The notes under the pieces are model-generated. The model had not been told where the DNA came from, made no database searches, and saw only the letters and a program-made list of their open reading frames with translations. Positions 54,048 to 64,000 of a stretch of 64,000 nt of DNA are shown here, piece after piece (the stretch's first letter is position 1; each line of letters opens with the position of its first letter). Origin of the DNA: Rhynchosporium graminicola (taxonomy: Eukaryota; Ascomycota; Leotiomycetes; Helotiales; Ploettnerulaceae); assembly GCA_900074885.1 (NCBI GenBank), contig FJUW01000043.1:372001-436000 (forward strand). Reading direction: 5' to 3'. A program made the position numbers and the translations under genes.

Positions 54048-54721
54048 TTACATTTCTTCATGACCAGCATGGCTGGCTTGTCCTTCACAAGGTCCTATTT
54101 CCCCGGCGAAACTCGAATATACCGTCCACCAAGCTTGGAAAGCGACTTCTCGATATTCTCCACGAAGCCATGCCGTTTCAAATGCTTTGTATTGGGTTGC
54201 TTGAAATAGTCTCAACGTTGTCCCTTCGACAAGGTTAGTCAGGTTTTTGAACTGCGTCACACTCAATTTATTTCCAACAAGCAAGTCGAGGCTCAAACTG
54301 AGCTCAGTTCCGGGCACTTCGAGCGTTTCTTGAAAGTATTCAAAGGGAGGCCAGCGTCCGAGGCTATCGTTATGCGATTGGATGATATCTCCTGTTACAA
54401 GCTGTATAGCGACTGGCAACAAAGCAGATAGCTCTGGACAGCTTCTAGTAAGCGCAAACTCGATAGGCATGACCAAGTCGTCGGACTTGGACTTCATGAA
54501 AATCGTCCCACCCGAAGTGTCGTTACGACCATGTGTAGTTGAATGTTGTTGTGATAAATCACGAGCTTGGCCTGCACCTTGTGCAAAGGATTCCTGCGAA
54601 CCTGGCACAATGTTAATTCTGTAGATAGAAAGAGGGAGGGGACCTTACAGGGTGCAAGGGCTGAATGATATAGGAATAGGAGAGGCAATATGCAACTGAA
54701 CATCAAAATCGACTCCCACAT
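54048..54721 (-). CDS. small secreted protein of unknown family
   Basis: Exon 1 (54721-54649) encodes a classical signal peptide, MWESILMFSCILPLLFLYHS ending ALAP. A 47-nt intron (54602-54648, GTAAGG...GCCAG) joins in frame to SQESFAQGAGQARDLSQQHS. The mature part is about 180 aa, with IFMKSKSDDLVMPIEFALTR, PELSALLPVAIQLVTGDIIQ, a possible N-glycosylation site (NLTN), and a C-terminal AFQAWWTVYSSFAGEIGPC. It has no membrane helix after the signal and few cysteines. It is predicted to enter the secretory pathway. It could be an effector-like or cell-surface protein; no family is recognised. Confidence 0.65.
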
Positions 54722-55666
54722 CGTCACCTCACAGTCGCGAAATATTGTGGAAGAGCTGGGAATTGACGGCTTGTAGGAAGTGATATATTCTAGAAGGATT
54801 CGCTCTGTCGTTACTGTTAGAGAGAAATGAGGACATTGCAAGCAGTCATAGTGTGCGATGGAGACAGAGGAAGAGATTTAAGCGAATACGGCCCATAGGA
54901 GACGAGGCGCAAGAATAAGAGGTAACAGGGATGGTTGCAATAGAATGGAATCAACTGGCATAACAATGACCCCAGCCGTGCTCTCAAGAATATGCTCAAA
55001 TTTGGGCATATAGCCTATGATAATCGAAGAACATCCTAATGCATAGAATTATCTTTAGTATATGCTACTTTAAGTATGTCCTTGATTTACGAAATTGTTT
55101 TAAGCCTATATAAATCTAGGAATTCACTCTTTTGGGTCGTGACGCAGCAGAATTTCTGATTCACTAAATATTCTTAAGCATATACTGCGAATCTGCTCTG
55201 CTAAGGCTAGAAGGGAAAAAAAACCTTATGCACATAAATATTTAAGTATATACCAAGCTAAGGTGAATCATCTGCTTGCGCGGCCTAAAATTTGCATATT
55301 TGTCATTGGCGTTAAACCGACTAAACATATTATTGAAGTTGCATCACGTGTTCTCAGCTTTTTGCTTTATGGCTCCAGATTGGTAGCCTCCTTAAAGAAA
55401 CCAATCAGCCAACCGCTTCAAGGCTGAATACCAAGTGGCGGAAGACCAGATTTCCCTTAAAGGATGTAAATATGCTTCACTAAAAGCTTGGCAGCGCCCT
55501 TGAGCCACCTCGGTGAAGATACCTCTTGCCATCCAATGCCTACTGCACCATCACGATTAAAGTTATAAAATTCTTCCACTTCATGATGAATCTGACTTAG
55601 AATAGCAGTACACGAGGAAAAGCTTTGTCAGAAAGTCACAAGCTAAGTTTACTACGTTAGTGGATT
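54722..55666. repeat. repeat-rich intergenic region with TTTAAGCATATAC-like words
   Basis: Between about 54990 and 55260: ATGCTCAAATTTGGGCATAT, TATGCTACTTTAAGTATGTC, CTTAAGCATATACTGCGAAT and TTAAGTATATACCAAGC, diverged relatives of the motif at 41080-41600 and 44585-45022. No gene. Confidence 0.55.
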
Positions 55667-55948
55667 CTAGAGCATTCGTGAAAAGTGAGATAGCAAAGAC
55701 AAATGGGCTGCCATATGATTGTTGTCCAAGCGCTCAAGCGAACCCGTGAACCCTAAGCCAGATGTGACGACTTCGCAACCTTGGCGTAGAGTCTTAATGG
55801 AACAAACAACTTTGAAATCTATTGCAAAGCAAGAGTCAGGCTGTTTCAAATCCACTATTTCCCTGGCTATGCTAGTATTATGCAGAAAGCTCGAGTGCCT
55901 TGTGCGGCACCGGCACAGCTGATACGTGCCTCCACCTCCAGCATACAT
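55667..55948 (-). CDS. doubtful 93-aa ORF
   Basis: The frame contains IVDLKQPDSCFAIDFKVVCS and EVVTSGLGFTGSLERLDNNH, which read like part of an enzyme or receptor domain but match nothing I recognise. No adjoining exon placed. May be a relic. Confidence 0.25.
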   Translation of the reverse strand: MYAGGGGTYQLCRCRTRHSSFLHNTSIAREIVDLKQPDSCFAIDFKVVCSIKTLRQGCEVVTSGLGFTGSLERLDNNHMAAHLSLLSHFSRML

Positions 55949-57174
55949 CGGGAGGCGTGGTGGATTAGGCGAACTTTGTAAAAGGAAGGACTTTCAATAA
56001 CTATAAACATGATATCCTCTGACAGATGAGATCTTCAGGTTTGTTGGAAGAGTCAAAGCGGATAGACCGAGTCCAAGGACAGACCAGCTCTGAAGTCAAA
56101 ACCCCGACTTGAGTGACTACGTCCGAACCTAATAATGCCTCCATGATCCCCTCGAACCTTGTGGCACTAGTTTCACATAAGCTACTTGCGGCGGTGTTTT
56201 GTTAGTCGAGAAGGATACAGTCTAAGATTTTTCTAACCTGTTATTTCGTCGTCCTAATAAAACCTAGAAATGATCCGAATAATTCAAGCGTTATTGATAA
56301 CTTAGATTTCTGCGCGACCGGCTTGTATATTCATCCTGCGTCGGTATCTATATGCCTTATATTTTAATTGGAATGGAAGCGTCTCGGTAAAAGGAGCTTT
56401 TCTTGGTGATTGCGGAACCTGCGATAAGTTGAAGCCAATCTGAACATATCTCGCTTATTACTAGGGGCTTCGCTTAAACAATCGAAAGACAACATCCAGA
56501 GCCTAACCTTTTCCCCCTTTCCTTTTGTAAAATCCATCTTATCAAGCATATAGAATGATAATGACCGACACAGCTTATCTTTATGAGACTGGAGCGTCAT
56601 GTAATGACATATGAAGGGCTGCTCGGCTGCACTAAGACACTATGCAAGTTCCTAGAGACCGAAATTAAGCCGGAAAGAGGAGTGAGTATAGGAATACTCA
56701 ATCTACGCCTCTAGACCGCCTGAAAGACGAGAGGTCAGTATCATGAGGAGCTCCATATCTCCCAATATTAAAGTTGTGATAATATTGTCGATACCCAGGT
56801 CCTCATTAGCGATGAGATCCTATTGTGACCGACTATCATGACCACGCATCTAACATGCAGGAGAGAATGTGTGAGATGCTGGGACATTCGAACATATCGG
56901 AGAGCTTCAAGTGAGCTGCCTGTTCCTTCACCTTTTTCGCGCATATGTAGCTAGCCAGATTCAAGTCGAAGCCACCACAGGAGCCGTAGCGTGGCGGCAC
57001 ACCACCCTCATTGTAGGGATGGCCTTGCGTATCTATGATACAGAGTTAGGAGGCAGACCCACGATGCACCCGATTGACATACCCTGTCAGTTTCTTCTCC
57101 AATAGAACACGCGCACGGATCCGCGAGATGTGATCAGCGTGACCCTTGAAATGTGCGCTAGAGCTAGGAATAGG
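55949..57174. other. intergenic, nothing supported
   Basis: Short frames only. A stretch near 56640-56730 vaguely resembles 5S rRNA but lacks the required internal sequence. Confidence 0.35.
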
Positions 57175-57181
57175 TATATAA
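57175..57181 (+). promoter_or_regulatory. TATA box of gene at 57296
   Basis: TATATAA about 115 bp before the ATG, followed by a long pyrimidine-rich stretch (TTTCTTCTTCCACTTTTTCG) typical of fungal transcription start regions. Confidence 0.6.
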
Positions 57182-57295
57182 GCCTTCGTCCTGCCCATAA
57201 ATCTCCATCTTATTTCTATTTTCTTCTTCCACTTTTTCGTCCCGCCTCGACTCAAACTTCCTCATTATCGAGCCCACTCAGTCAATCTATTCGTC

Positions 57296-58342
57296 ATGCC
57301 TGCCTACAATTATGGTTCCACAGGTCAGCTCAGATCCCGGAAGCGCCAGCTTGCTGGTGTTGCTCCCTATCGCCTCCCCACCGCCTCCATGGTTATAGCT
57401 TCCCAGGCTCTAGATATCGTCATGAGTGAGGAAATTATCACGGATGGACCGTCACAAGTAACTGACGTCGATGCGGCTATGGCGGATGATATGGCTGCTG
57501 GCTCCAGGCCCGAGGACACAGCCCCAACGCCAGCCAGCATCATGGACGACACCGCGCCCACCGGTAATTTTGAACCATCGAGCGAGGATTCAACCCCAGT
57601 CACTATCATCGAAAAGACCATCCCCGGTGGCACAAGACTCTCCACGCCCATCGACGGCCGAACAGGCCAACTGAGCGAGGAGACAGCACCAGCCATTATC
57701 ATGGATGACACCACGCCCACGGGCGATCTCGCACCAGCGAGCGAGAATATAGCTCTAGCTAGTATCGTTGAAGATACCACGCCTGGCAATATCCGACCCT
57801 CCACTCCCATTGACATCCCAACGAGTCGACTGAACAATGGTGCAGCTCCAGCCAGTACCATCCAATACACCATCCTCGTTGACATAGAGACGTTGATTGA
57901 CGATGAATCCTCATCTCACGTCAATATCCTAGACGCCATGTCCGCCAAAGCTGCAGTTGACGATGACAGGTACGATAGTGGCCATGGCTGAAGATACACC
58001 GATAACTGTGAAGATCACACGAGGCGAGGAGCGCAGCGTGGTGAGTGTCTCGGCCGAGAACGTTGGTCGTGACACGATCATCCTGGAGGAGGAGGATGAT
58101 GTTCGCTTCGTTATTGATGAGGAAAGACCTGGGTGGAGATGGCCCAAAGCCGTGCTGCTGGTGGGTCAATACAGCCTATCATGATCGAGGAAGACAATGA
58201 GCAGATCGATGAGCCCCCGGCTTACATTCGTGATATTGTGCGAAGTGACGTCTCGGATGAAGACATGGAGTCTGAATACAGCGGGGAGAATAGCATTTCC
58301 GGATCTCCCCGACAGTTTTCTTCTCGCTCATCTCGACTTTAG
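57296..58342 (+). CDS. acidic threonine/proline-rich repeat protein, frames broken
   Basis: It starts at ATG 57296 (MPAYNYGSTGQLRSRKRQLA) behind a good promoter. Degenerate acidic repeats of about 40-55 residues follow: EDTAPTPASIMDDTAPTG, EETAPAIIMDDTTPTGDLA and ENIALASIVEDTTPGNI, with STPID twice. The first frame stops at 57991. The next frame (57957-58184) holds EDTPITVKITRGEERSVVSV and DTIILEEEDDVRFVIDEERP. The original frame resumes after about 58175 with IMIEEDNEQIDEPPAYIRDI up to the TAG at 58340-58342. No normal intron explains the two shifts exactly, so either two indels, sequencing errors or unusual splicing are involved. Probably intrinsically disordered; role unknown. Confidence 0.55.
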
Positions 58343-58785
58343 GGACGATTGATTCATCTTCAAGCTAATCATGTGGGATATACGATCACAGCGTTTGACT
58401 AGCAGATTGAAAATCGCGATGATGGGAAGCCTGAAAACATTGATCACCAGGGTCGTTTCATGGATGATTACCCTTGTCTGAGCTGGATGCGACGAGTAGA
58501 AAGAGTGGTTGTCTTGACTATCTCATTGATGATATCAATAAGTATCGTACAAAATTGGCTTGGGCTCGTCGTCATCAGAAGGAATAGAGAAGAATAGCGA
58601 GTGGTATCTAACTTGCAACACTTGCTTGAAGAAGCTTGGCGCTTCTTTCCGTGTTAGACTATTGCTTTCTCTTTCATATATCCTCTACTTGCGACGTAGT
58701 CCGCGAAGGTTTCGTGAATTGAAGACGATGCTTGCAGCAGCGATCAATCACATGTCTCGTGAATTCGGCTTCTTGAAGTAGTCTC
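58343..58785 (+). pseudogene. decayed continuation or gene relic
   Basis: Protein-like fragments occur in changing frames: ENRDDGKPENIDHQGRFMDD, then DYLIDDINKYRTKLAWARRH, then VSNLQHLLEEAWRFF, and finally ELKTMLAAAINHMSREFGFL. These may be the remains of a gene, possibly originally one with the preceding acidic protein. Confidence 0.35.
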
Positions 58786-60435
58786 GACAGCCCCATCAAG
58801 TAGATTATGCCGAAGAAGCCATTTGCTCAAGATGAAACGGTTCCATGACCCAGCCTAAAGTACACCACCGTATAATTAAGTTCAAGGCGTGATGAGAGTA
58901 TCGCCTAGGCCTTTCAGCCAACCTAAGGTACATTTGGAGCTTACCCCCGACCATTGGTGCCTTTCAGCCAAGTCAAGTTCCATGTGGCGACAGAATTATT
59001 TGGTAGTATCACCGTTTGCTTCGTGGATGGCGATGAACCTTACATTGGAGCAGCACCCTTTTATGGTAGTGACTGGTGAAGATACTGGTAAGCTATGTGT
59101 GAATCCTTACAGTTGGAATTCAACGCCGCTACCGACTGTTCAATCGTGGTGAGGGATAAGGATAGACATGCTCGAGGTGACTGATCCCTCGAATGAGGAA
59201 TGATCTGTTGAGTACAAGTGCTAGCCGAAGCTGCTTCCGATACTGTAAAGCGACTTCAACGAAAAAACGCGAGGCCACGCCATATCAACCCTCCTGTCGA
59301 AGCAACTGTACCACGGGTTTCTAGAAATAATAGAGTGTGTACAGCTCAATGGAGCCCAAAACGCCAAAAGAGTACAGATGCTGGACTTGCAGCCATGTCA
59401 GGTGGCAGTTGAGAGGTCAGAATGCCATCATCTATGAAGGATACAACAGTTCTCGCTGAGCGCCCCCGCCAGAGCATTGGGATTGAGGGTTTCTCCTTCC
59501 CTCCCTCAGCCTCCGAATTCGAAATTTCCGCCAACTTCGTCAATTTCAGCTCTTCCTGAACCTCAATCCTACTCGGCCTCGCATACTGTCACTGTTGATA
59601 TTGCCAGCAATACCGATGACAGCTGACGACGCGTCGCAGATAGAAGGTAGATGTTTGAAAATGGAGGAAGCAAGTTGAGAAGGTAAAGATCTCGATCAAG
59701 GGGCGTTCACTCTAGATCTGTAACCCTCGCACAGGATCCGATGTCTTCGCAGGCTTCTAGAGCACTTAATTAAGGCACGTTCAACGCCGTCAAACCTTAT
59801 AAAGCATGTCGTCGACGCTCTGCACTCCTGCCAAGATTGATCCCACAATCTCTCCGAGGATGCCCCGCCATATCGCGTCAACAATCCAATTTTTCACGAA
59901 TTTTAATATTACAACTCCTGCTGATCTTGCAGAGACCTCTAGCAATAATACAAACACCATCTATGAAATTTTGTCTCCCAGGATAAAGCTGTCGTCAAGA
60001 TCTGATTGACTACCTGGCATGAAGGTCGTGTTCTTGCCATGTTGATGTATATGCGATAGCAAAAAGTGAAGAGCGTTGCGAAAGAGTCTGTGCATAGTGA
60101 TAGGTGAATGTGAGACGTGGTGAGATGTGGATGAAGAAGTAGCGAGACGGAAGAATGTTAGTACGAAGATAGTGCCAACTCTATTACGTACAGGTAAGAT
60201 GTGACTGAAGTAAAGTAACCACTCATTGACCAGATCACTCGTCATGATCTTGGCTCTAACAGGGGGTGGGTCGTCGCCAAGTCTTACAGGTTGGCTCTCT
60301 GAGAAGGCCTTGCTCATGGCGTTTGGCGGCAAGGTGAATACGCAAGCCCTTGCTGTTATAAGCCAAACAAACAAGCACAACTGACGACTGGAGATCAGAA
60401 TCCGAGATACGTACGTTGCATTCACATCGTGGCCT
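58786..60435. other. intergenic with short frames
   Basis: A plus-strand frame at 59806-60009 (TIQFFTNFNITTPADLAETS) and an overlapping minus-strand one at 60425-59961 are both possible exons, but neither has a recognised family. A short direct repeat, GCCTTTCAGCCAA, occurs at about 58908 and 58961. Confidence 0.35.
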
Positions 60436-63400
60436 TCAAGCTCTCACCCGCTGACGCTTCCTATACGAAACATCTGCTAAGTCTACCCTCATCCGCTTCC
60501 GATGATTCGATGCTCCGAAGGGTGCGCTTAACTCTTGGGCTGATACGAGCCCATTGATTGTAAATGGAGAGCCGCTGATACTGCAAGGATCCATGTTCCC
60601 TTCCCGCAATTGGATAGTAAATGCAGATCGTCTGTCGACAAGCTCTATACAGACTCTTTTACTGAAGTTTCCTTTCAGATCCAACCACGAACTGTCGATC
60701 AAGCCTTCAATTGGACGATCCTCGACAAAGAATTTGATCGACTTTTTGGACAGCTGCTCCATCAGAACATCGAACGCGTGGTGATTAGCACGCCGACGAC
60801 ATAGTATTCGCCCTGTGCAAAGATATTTTCCATTCTCCCTCGATGGATCATGGTCCAGCTCAAAAACAAACAACTCAGCCACAATACAACGTGCAAGTCG
60901 TTTCAGCTCCGTGGATCCATGAACAGCCGCTCGAGCGGCCGTTTTCAGTTCCTGCATCTTCGTCGTGTCGTCTAAGGCAGGTTCCGGGCCATCAAACTCC
61001 ATGTCGAACCGGAAATATTGCTCTTTACGGCCCTCACGTCGACGGCTACGGAATTTATGACCACGAATACTACCGAACGACAACTTGAATGCGCGCAGCA
61101 ATCTCGCAATGAAGCCATCCTGGAAAATACCGCGAGACGGCGACATGCGTGGGATATCACTGGGGCGAGACGATCCTGTTCCCAGTGACACCACAAGGCT
61201 TGGTTCGTCAATGGACGGATATATAACTGCCGCCTCCTCCAAGGCAAGATTTCCTGGATCATTCTCCCGCAAGCCGCCGTCTTGAAAAGTCCCCAGTCCG
61301 GTTATATGCTTTGGTTTAAAATAACTGGTGTGTCAGCTTCGAGAACACCTTCTTGAGGGGAATATTTACAAAGGTGCCGCAGATCCACACCTGGCACTGT
61401 CTTCTGGTCAGTCTAGTCCAAATATTATCGATAGAAACTTACATCTCCCACAAAGGGACACGGGACGAGCCATCGCTCGGACCGAAGACATGGTAGCCTA
61501 TAATTATCAGTCGACACATAAAACCCACGCGTTGACCATACCGCAATTACGACTCCTTGTCCCAACTCCGTTATAGTTCGTAAAGACACATATTGACGTG
61601 TCACGAATAGTTGTGACCGGTAAGCCGACGCATGTTCCGATTCTGGTAGCATTCGAATAATCCAACATGCTCCGGTTGCTACCAAATGCTTCTCGTAAGG
61701 CAGCTTCCAGGTTGTCTGCCGAGTAGCGGCTGTCTGCGAGGTATGAAATCATGAAGTCAATCACTTGTAAGAATTGCGAGATCAGTGGGATTTCGGTGTT
61801 CCATATAGAACGAGGTTGAAATGCTAACTCTGCGTAGTGCTCGAGATTTTCCGTGGCTTGCTCGATTGTCCAGCCGCATATTGATAGCCCTATCGCAATG
61901 ATTCCACCTGATGCTGGTTAGCTGTGAATCCCTGGGCGAAGAAAATTACTTGCCGATACTTGTGCCGAAAACAACATCGAAATTCTCCTGCACTGGGTAA
62001 GGTAGGCCAATCTCTTCCTGAAGACACTGCAGGTACTGTAGAGTAGCAAGACCTCGTACTCCACCCCCATCGAACGTCAAGAGCCGAAGGCCAGCCGTAG
62101 GGGGACGATCCTTAATGACCATGCCCGATGTGCTAATATTACAGAAGACGCAGCTCTCCAATTTGTACAGCCATGGGTCGTGTTCATTCGGTGTCCCAAA
62201 ATCTCGAATGCAGTTAAGACAGATGCAGTGCCCGCATGGCAGGCGGTATCGGGGTGTTCTTCGCAAGCAAATAAGGCAGGTGTCATCCAGTTGGAATGCT
62301 TTCCAGTCGTGGTGCAGCTCGAGGAAAAACTTGTGGTGGAGATCTGCTGCTATATTGGTTGGTCGCGAGCTGAGCGTCACAAAAAGCTCCGAGAAAGTGT
62401 CCTCGATCATCCTCGCTGATCCGGAGGGTAAAACCAAAATGGCTGGGTCTTGCAAGTGTACGCCATCCCTGCATGCTTGGAGGCAAGAGTCTTTGTATAG
62501 CAATCGGAAAACGTCTCGAGGGCGGAAGGCTGCATTCTCGTTAGATCTACTCACCCTTCTGGTACTGAACTCACGATGCGTGTCGGGATGGTAACCATCC
62601 AGCAACAGGCTAGAAGCAATGAGAGGGATAGCGAAGTTCTTGAGTTCCCCAATGGTGTTAATTTTAGTTAACAAGTTGGTCAGATGCTCTTTGAGATCCA
62701 GGGCTGGCGGGTTGACTATACGCGATGCCCGAATGAAATCAAAGGGCTTGTTAAGAGCCTCTGTGAAGCAAGAGCAAGCTTCCCTTAAGAAAGTGTCGAA
62801 ATGCTGTGCTGAGAAAAGCATACTCACCTCAAGTCTTTGCAGTCGTACCTGGTCAGAGGCATGCATCAACGATTCTTTCAGCTTTCTATGGCGGGCAGTC
62901 GATGAGATGTGCCCATCTGGGAGCAGGGCGACCACGCGAATGGCTGCGAAACATGTTGAAGGGTCTGTCATCGTCTCATGAGCGAGTAATCGAAGGAAGT
63001 GCTCTAATAGTTGGGATTCTTGTAAGTCTGCCGTTGACATTTCTGTTACAATGATAATCTGCGGTGGCACGACCACAGGCAAGGTCGGAGGGTGGCCAAC
63101 GTCTAGCCAGGCGGCAAGCCTGCGAGCAAGAGGCTGTAGTCCCCCAAGGTCGAGGGCAAAGAAGCAGAAGACATCGGTGAAAGGAAGCAGGAGCCGAAGA
63201 TAGATATTATCTGCAACCGCCTGTAAGGTCTCCTTCGGTTGACTCTCTTTTGGTTTTGTAAGAAGTATGTTGGTAATCTCGTGGCATTTCCCGGACGTGG
63301 AAGGCCTGATGTTTTGTTGGATTGGGAAGTCCCCATCGGCGAACAAAATCGGCCTGCCACTGAAAGGAGCGGATGGATCAAGGTGAAGGTGAATCTCACC

Positions 63401-63448
63401 GTAGCCTCGTTTGCCAGCTGATCGTTTTCCGGTACTGGCCGAGGCCAA
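60436..63448 (-). CDS. RING plus patatin-like phospholipase
   Basis: The start MASASTGKRSAGKRGYGEIH (63448) leads a long N-terminal region of about 370 residues. A RING-like zinc finger follows (DTCLICLRRTPRYRLPCGHC, CLNC, then SCVFCN). The patatin domain then begins LRLLTFDGGGVRGLATLQYL (oxyanion loop DGGGxRG) and the nucleophile elbow GTSIG. The intron at 61908-61953 has a GC donor (GCAAGT) and CAG acceptor, giving GTSIG-GIIAIGLSICGW. Further introns join NYNGVGTRSRNC to YHVFGPSDGSSRVPLWE, and SAAPF to YFKPKHITGLGTFQDGG, supplying the catalytic Asp (DGG). The C-terminal half ends basic (RKRMRVDLADVSYRKRQRVR). Patatins hydrolyse acyl chains of phospholipids. The active-site dyad is intact. 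Patatin-like proteins are recurrent Starship cargo and occur in fungal NLR-type immune proteins. Confidence 0.9.
61908..61953 (-). other. GC-AG intron in patatin gene
   Basis: 46-nt intron with donor G|GCAAGT and acceptor CATCAG; a CTAACC branch site lies near the 3' end. Splicing here completes the family consensus G-x-S-x-G-G-I-I-A. No GT donor gives the same protein. Confidence 0.75.
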
Positions 63449-64000
63449 CTCTCTTAGCGCACGCGCTTTGGACCGATTTCCGATAAGAACAAATAGACAA
63501 GGTCGTTGAGATTCAGGATAAAGAAAACTGTGAAGGAGTGTGGCAGCCCGATCGGACTAAGTGAAGGTGACTTCACCGTGGTGTGAGTGCAGGCTAAGCC
63601 AGTGACTGTGATTGCACGATTTCATAGTGAGCAGGCCAGCTGCTGTTCAAAGAAAGGATAGAAATGACATGTTCACTTCATTGTGCAGGCAGCTAGTTGG
63701 TCTTATACCAATTGGATATACACCTGATACATGAGTAGGCAGGTCATATTGGAGCGTTTATACAATTTAGGCATAATCCTAATTTTTTTTTTATCATTTT
63801 CGTGATGTTGAGGCACACGCCTATTCAATAAGTGCCGATAACTAGAACATATGCATATAACCTTACCCGATCATTCTCCGCGCGATATCGAAGAGTCTTA
63901 TAATATGGACTGCCGCTCTCTCTACAGGAACAACAATCATCAAGGCCTAAACACGTGAGATATCCAAATCCGCTCGTGACCGCTACGACATGCTAAAAGC
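63449..64000. other. upstream region of patatin gene, nothing else
   Basis: No gene supported. The last 250 bases are AT-leaning with a run of T (about 63783). Confidence 0.35.

Noticed and set aside
56630..56740. 5S rRNA-like words (GAAATTAAGCCGG)
   Set aside because: The internal control region and closing stems of fungal 5S rRNA are absent.
34000..64000. Starship captain (DUF3435 tyrosine recombinase)
   Set aside because: No frame on either strand shows the recombinase core. The cargo interpretation therefore stays a hypothesis.

Overview
The window looks like nuclear DNA of a filamentous ascomycete (Pezizomycotina, possibly Leotiomycetes; the class is a guess). The reasons are short GT-AG introns of about 45-75 nt with CTRAY-like branch sites, CT-rich leaders, and families typical of these fungi: PAQR/Izh, TLC, isoprenylcysteine methyltransferase-like, 2EXR, DUF3723, fungal kinases and a Fot1/pogo transposon. 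No bacterial operons, rRNA, convincing tRNA or CRISPR array were seen. Gene models were spliced by eye. Internal exon limits are inferences unless an entry says the reading frame closes exactly.

Region 1 (about 0.8-22.7 kb) is fairly ordinary gene space. It holds a multi-exon hypothetical gene, a 499-codon protein with WDQ-type repeats, a small phytanoyl-dioxygenase-like protein and a possible second one, a C2H2 zinc-finger regulator, a run of membrane or lipid genes (TLC, ICMT-like, PAQR receptor, large membrane protein), a DCG-type protein kinase and a small 103-aa protein.

Region 2 (about 22.9-34 kb) is mobile and rearranged. A broken copy of the N-terminal part of a nuclease-plus-kinase gene (22958-23506), together with its upstream DNA, duplicates the start of the intact 779-aa gene at 28508-30847. 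The left copy runs into an AT-rich block and then an apparently intact Fot1/pogo element (24459-26912) with about 180-bp terminal inverted repeats. A 19-bp minisatellite family occurs at 26976, 27236 and 33796; the last two arrays are in opposite orientation and flank the kinase/nuclease block.

Region 3 (about 34-64 kb) is gene-poor and repeat-rich. It holds a 2EXR protein, two pseudokinases, a FRE-type ferric reductase, a MADS-box-like mini-protein, a 4-TM-type protein, a DUF3723 coiled-coil protein, a small secreted protein, an acidic repeat protein with broken frames, and a RING plus patatin-like phospholipase. Ferric reductase, DUF3723 and patatin-like proteins are known as recurrent cargo of giant fungal Starship transposons, so the right half may be Starship cargo. 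No DUF3435 captain recombinase was found here, so element limits cannot be set. Families of diverged repeats (a GCATATGCTTAAATCTGC-like motif, a 75-bp unit and a 31-bp unit) are scattered through this half.
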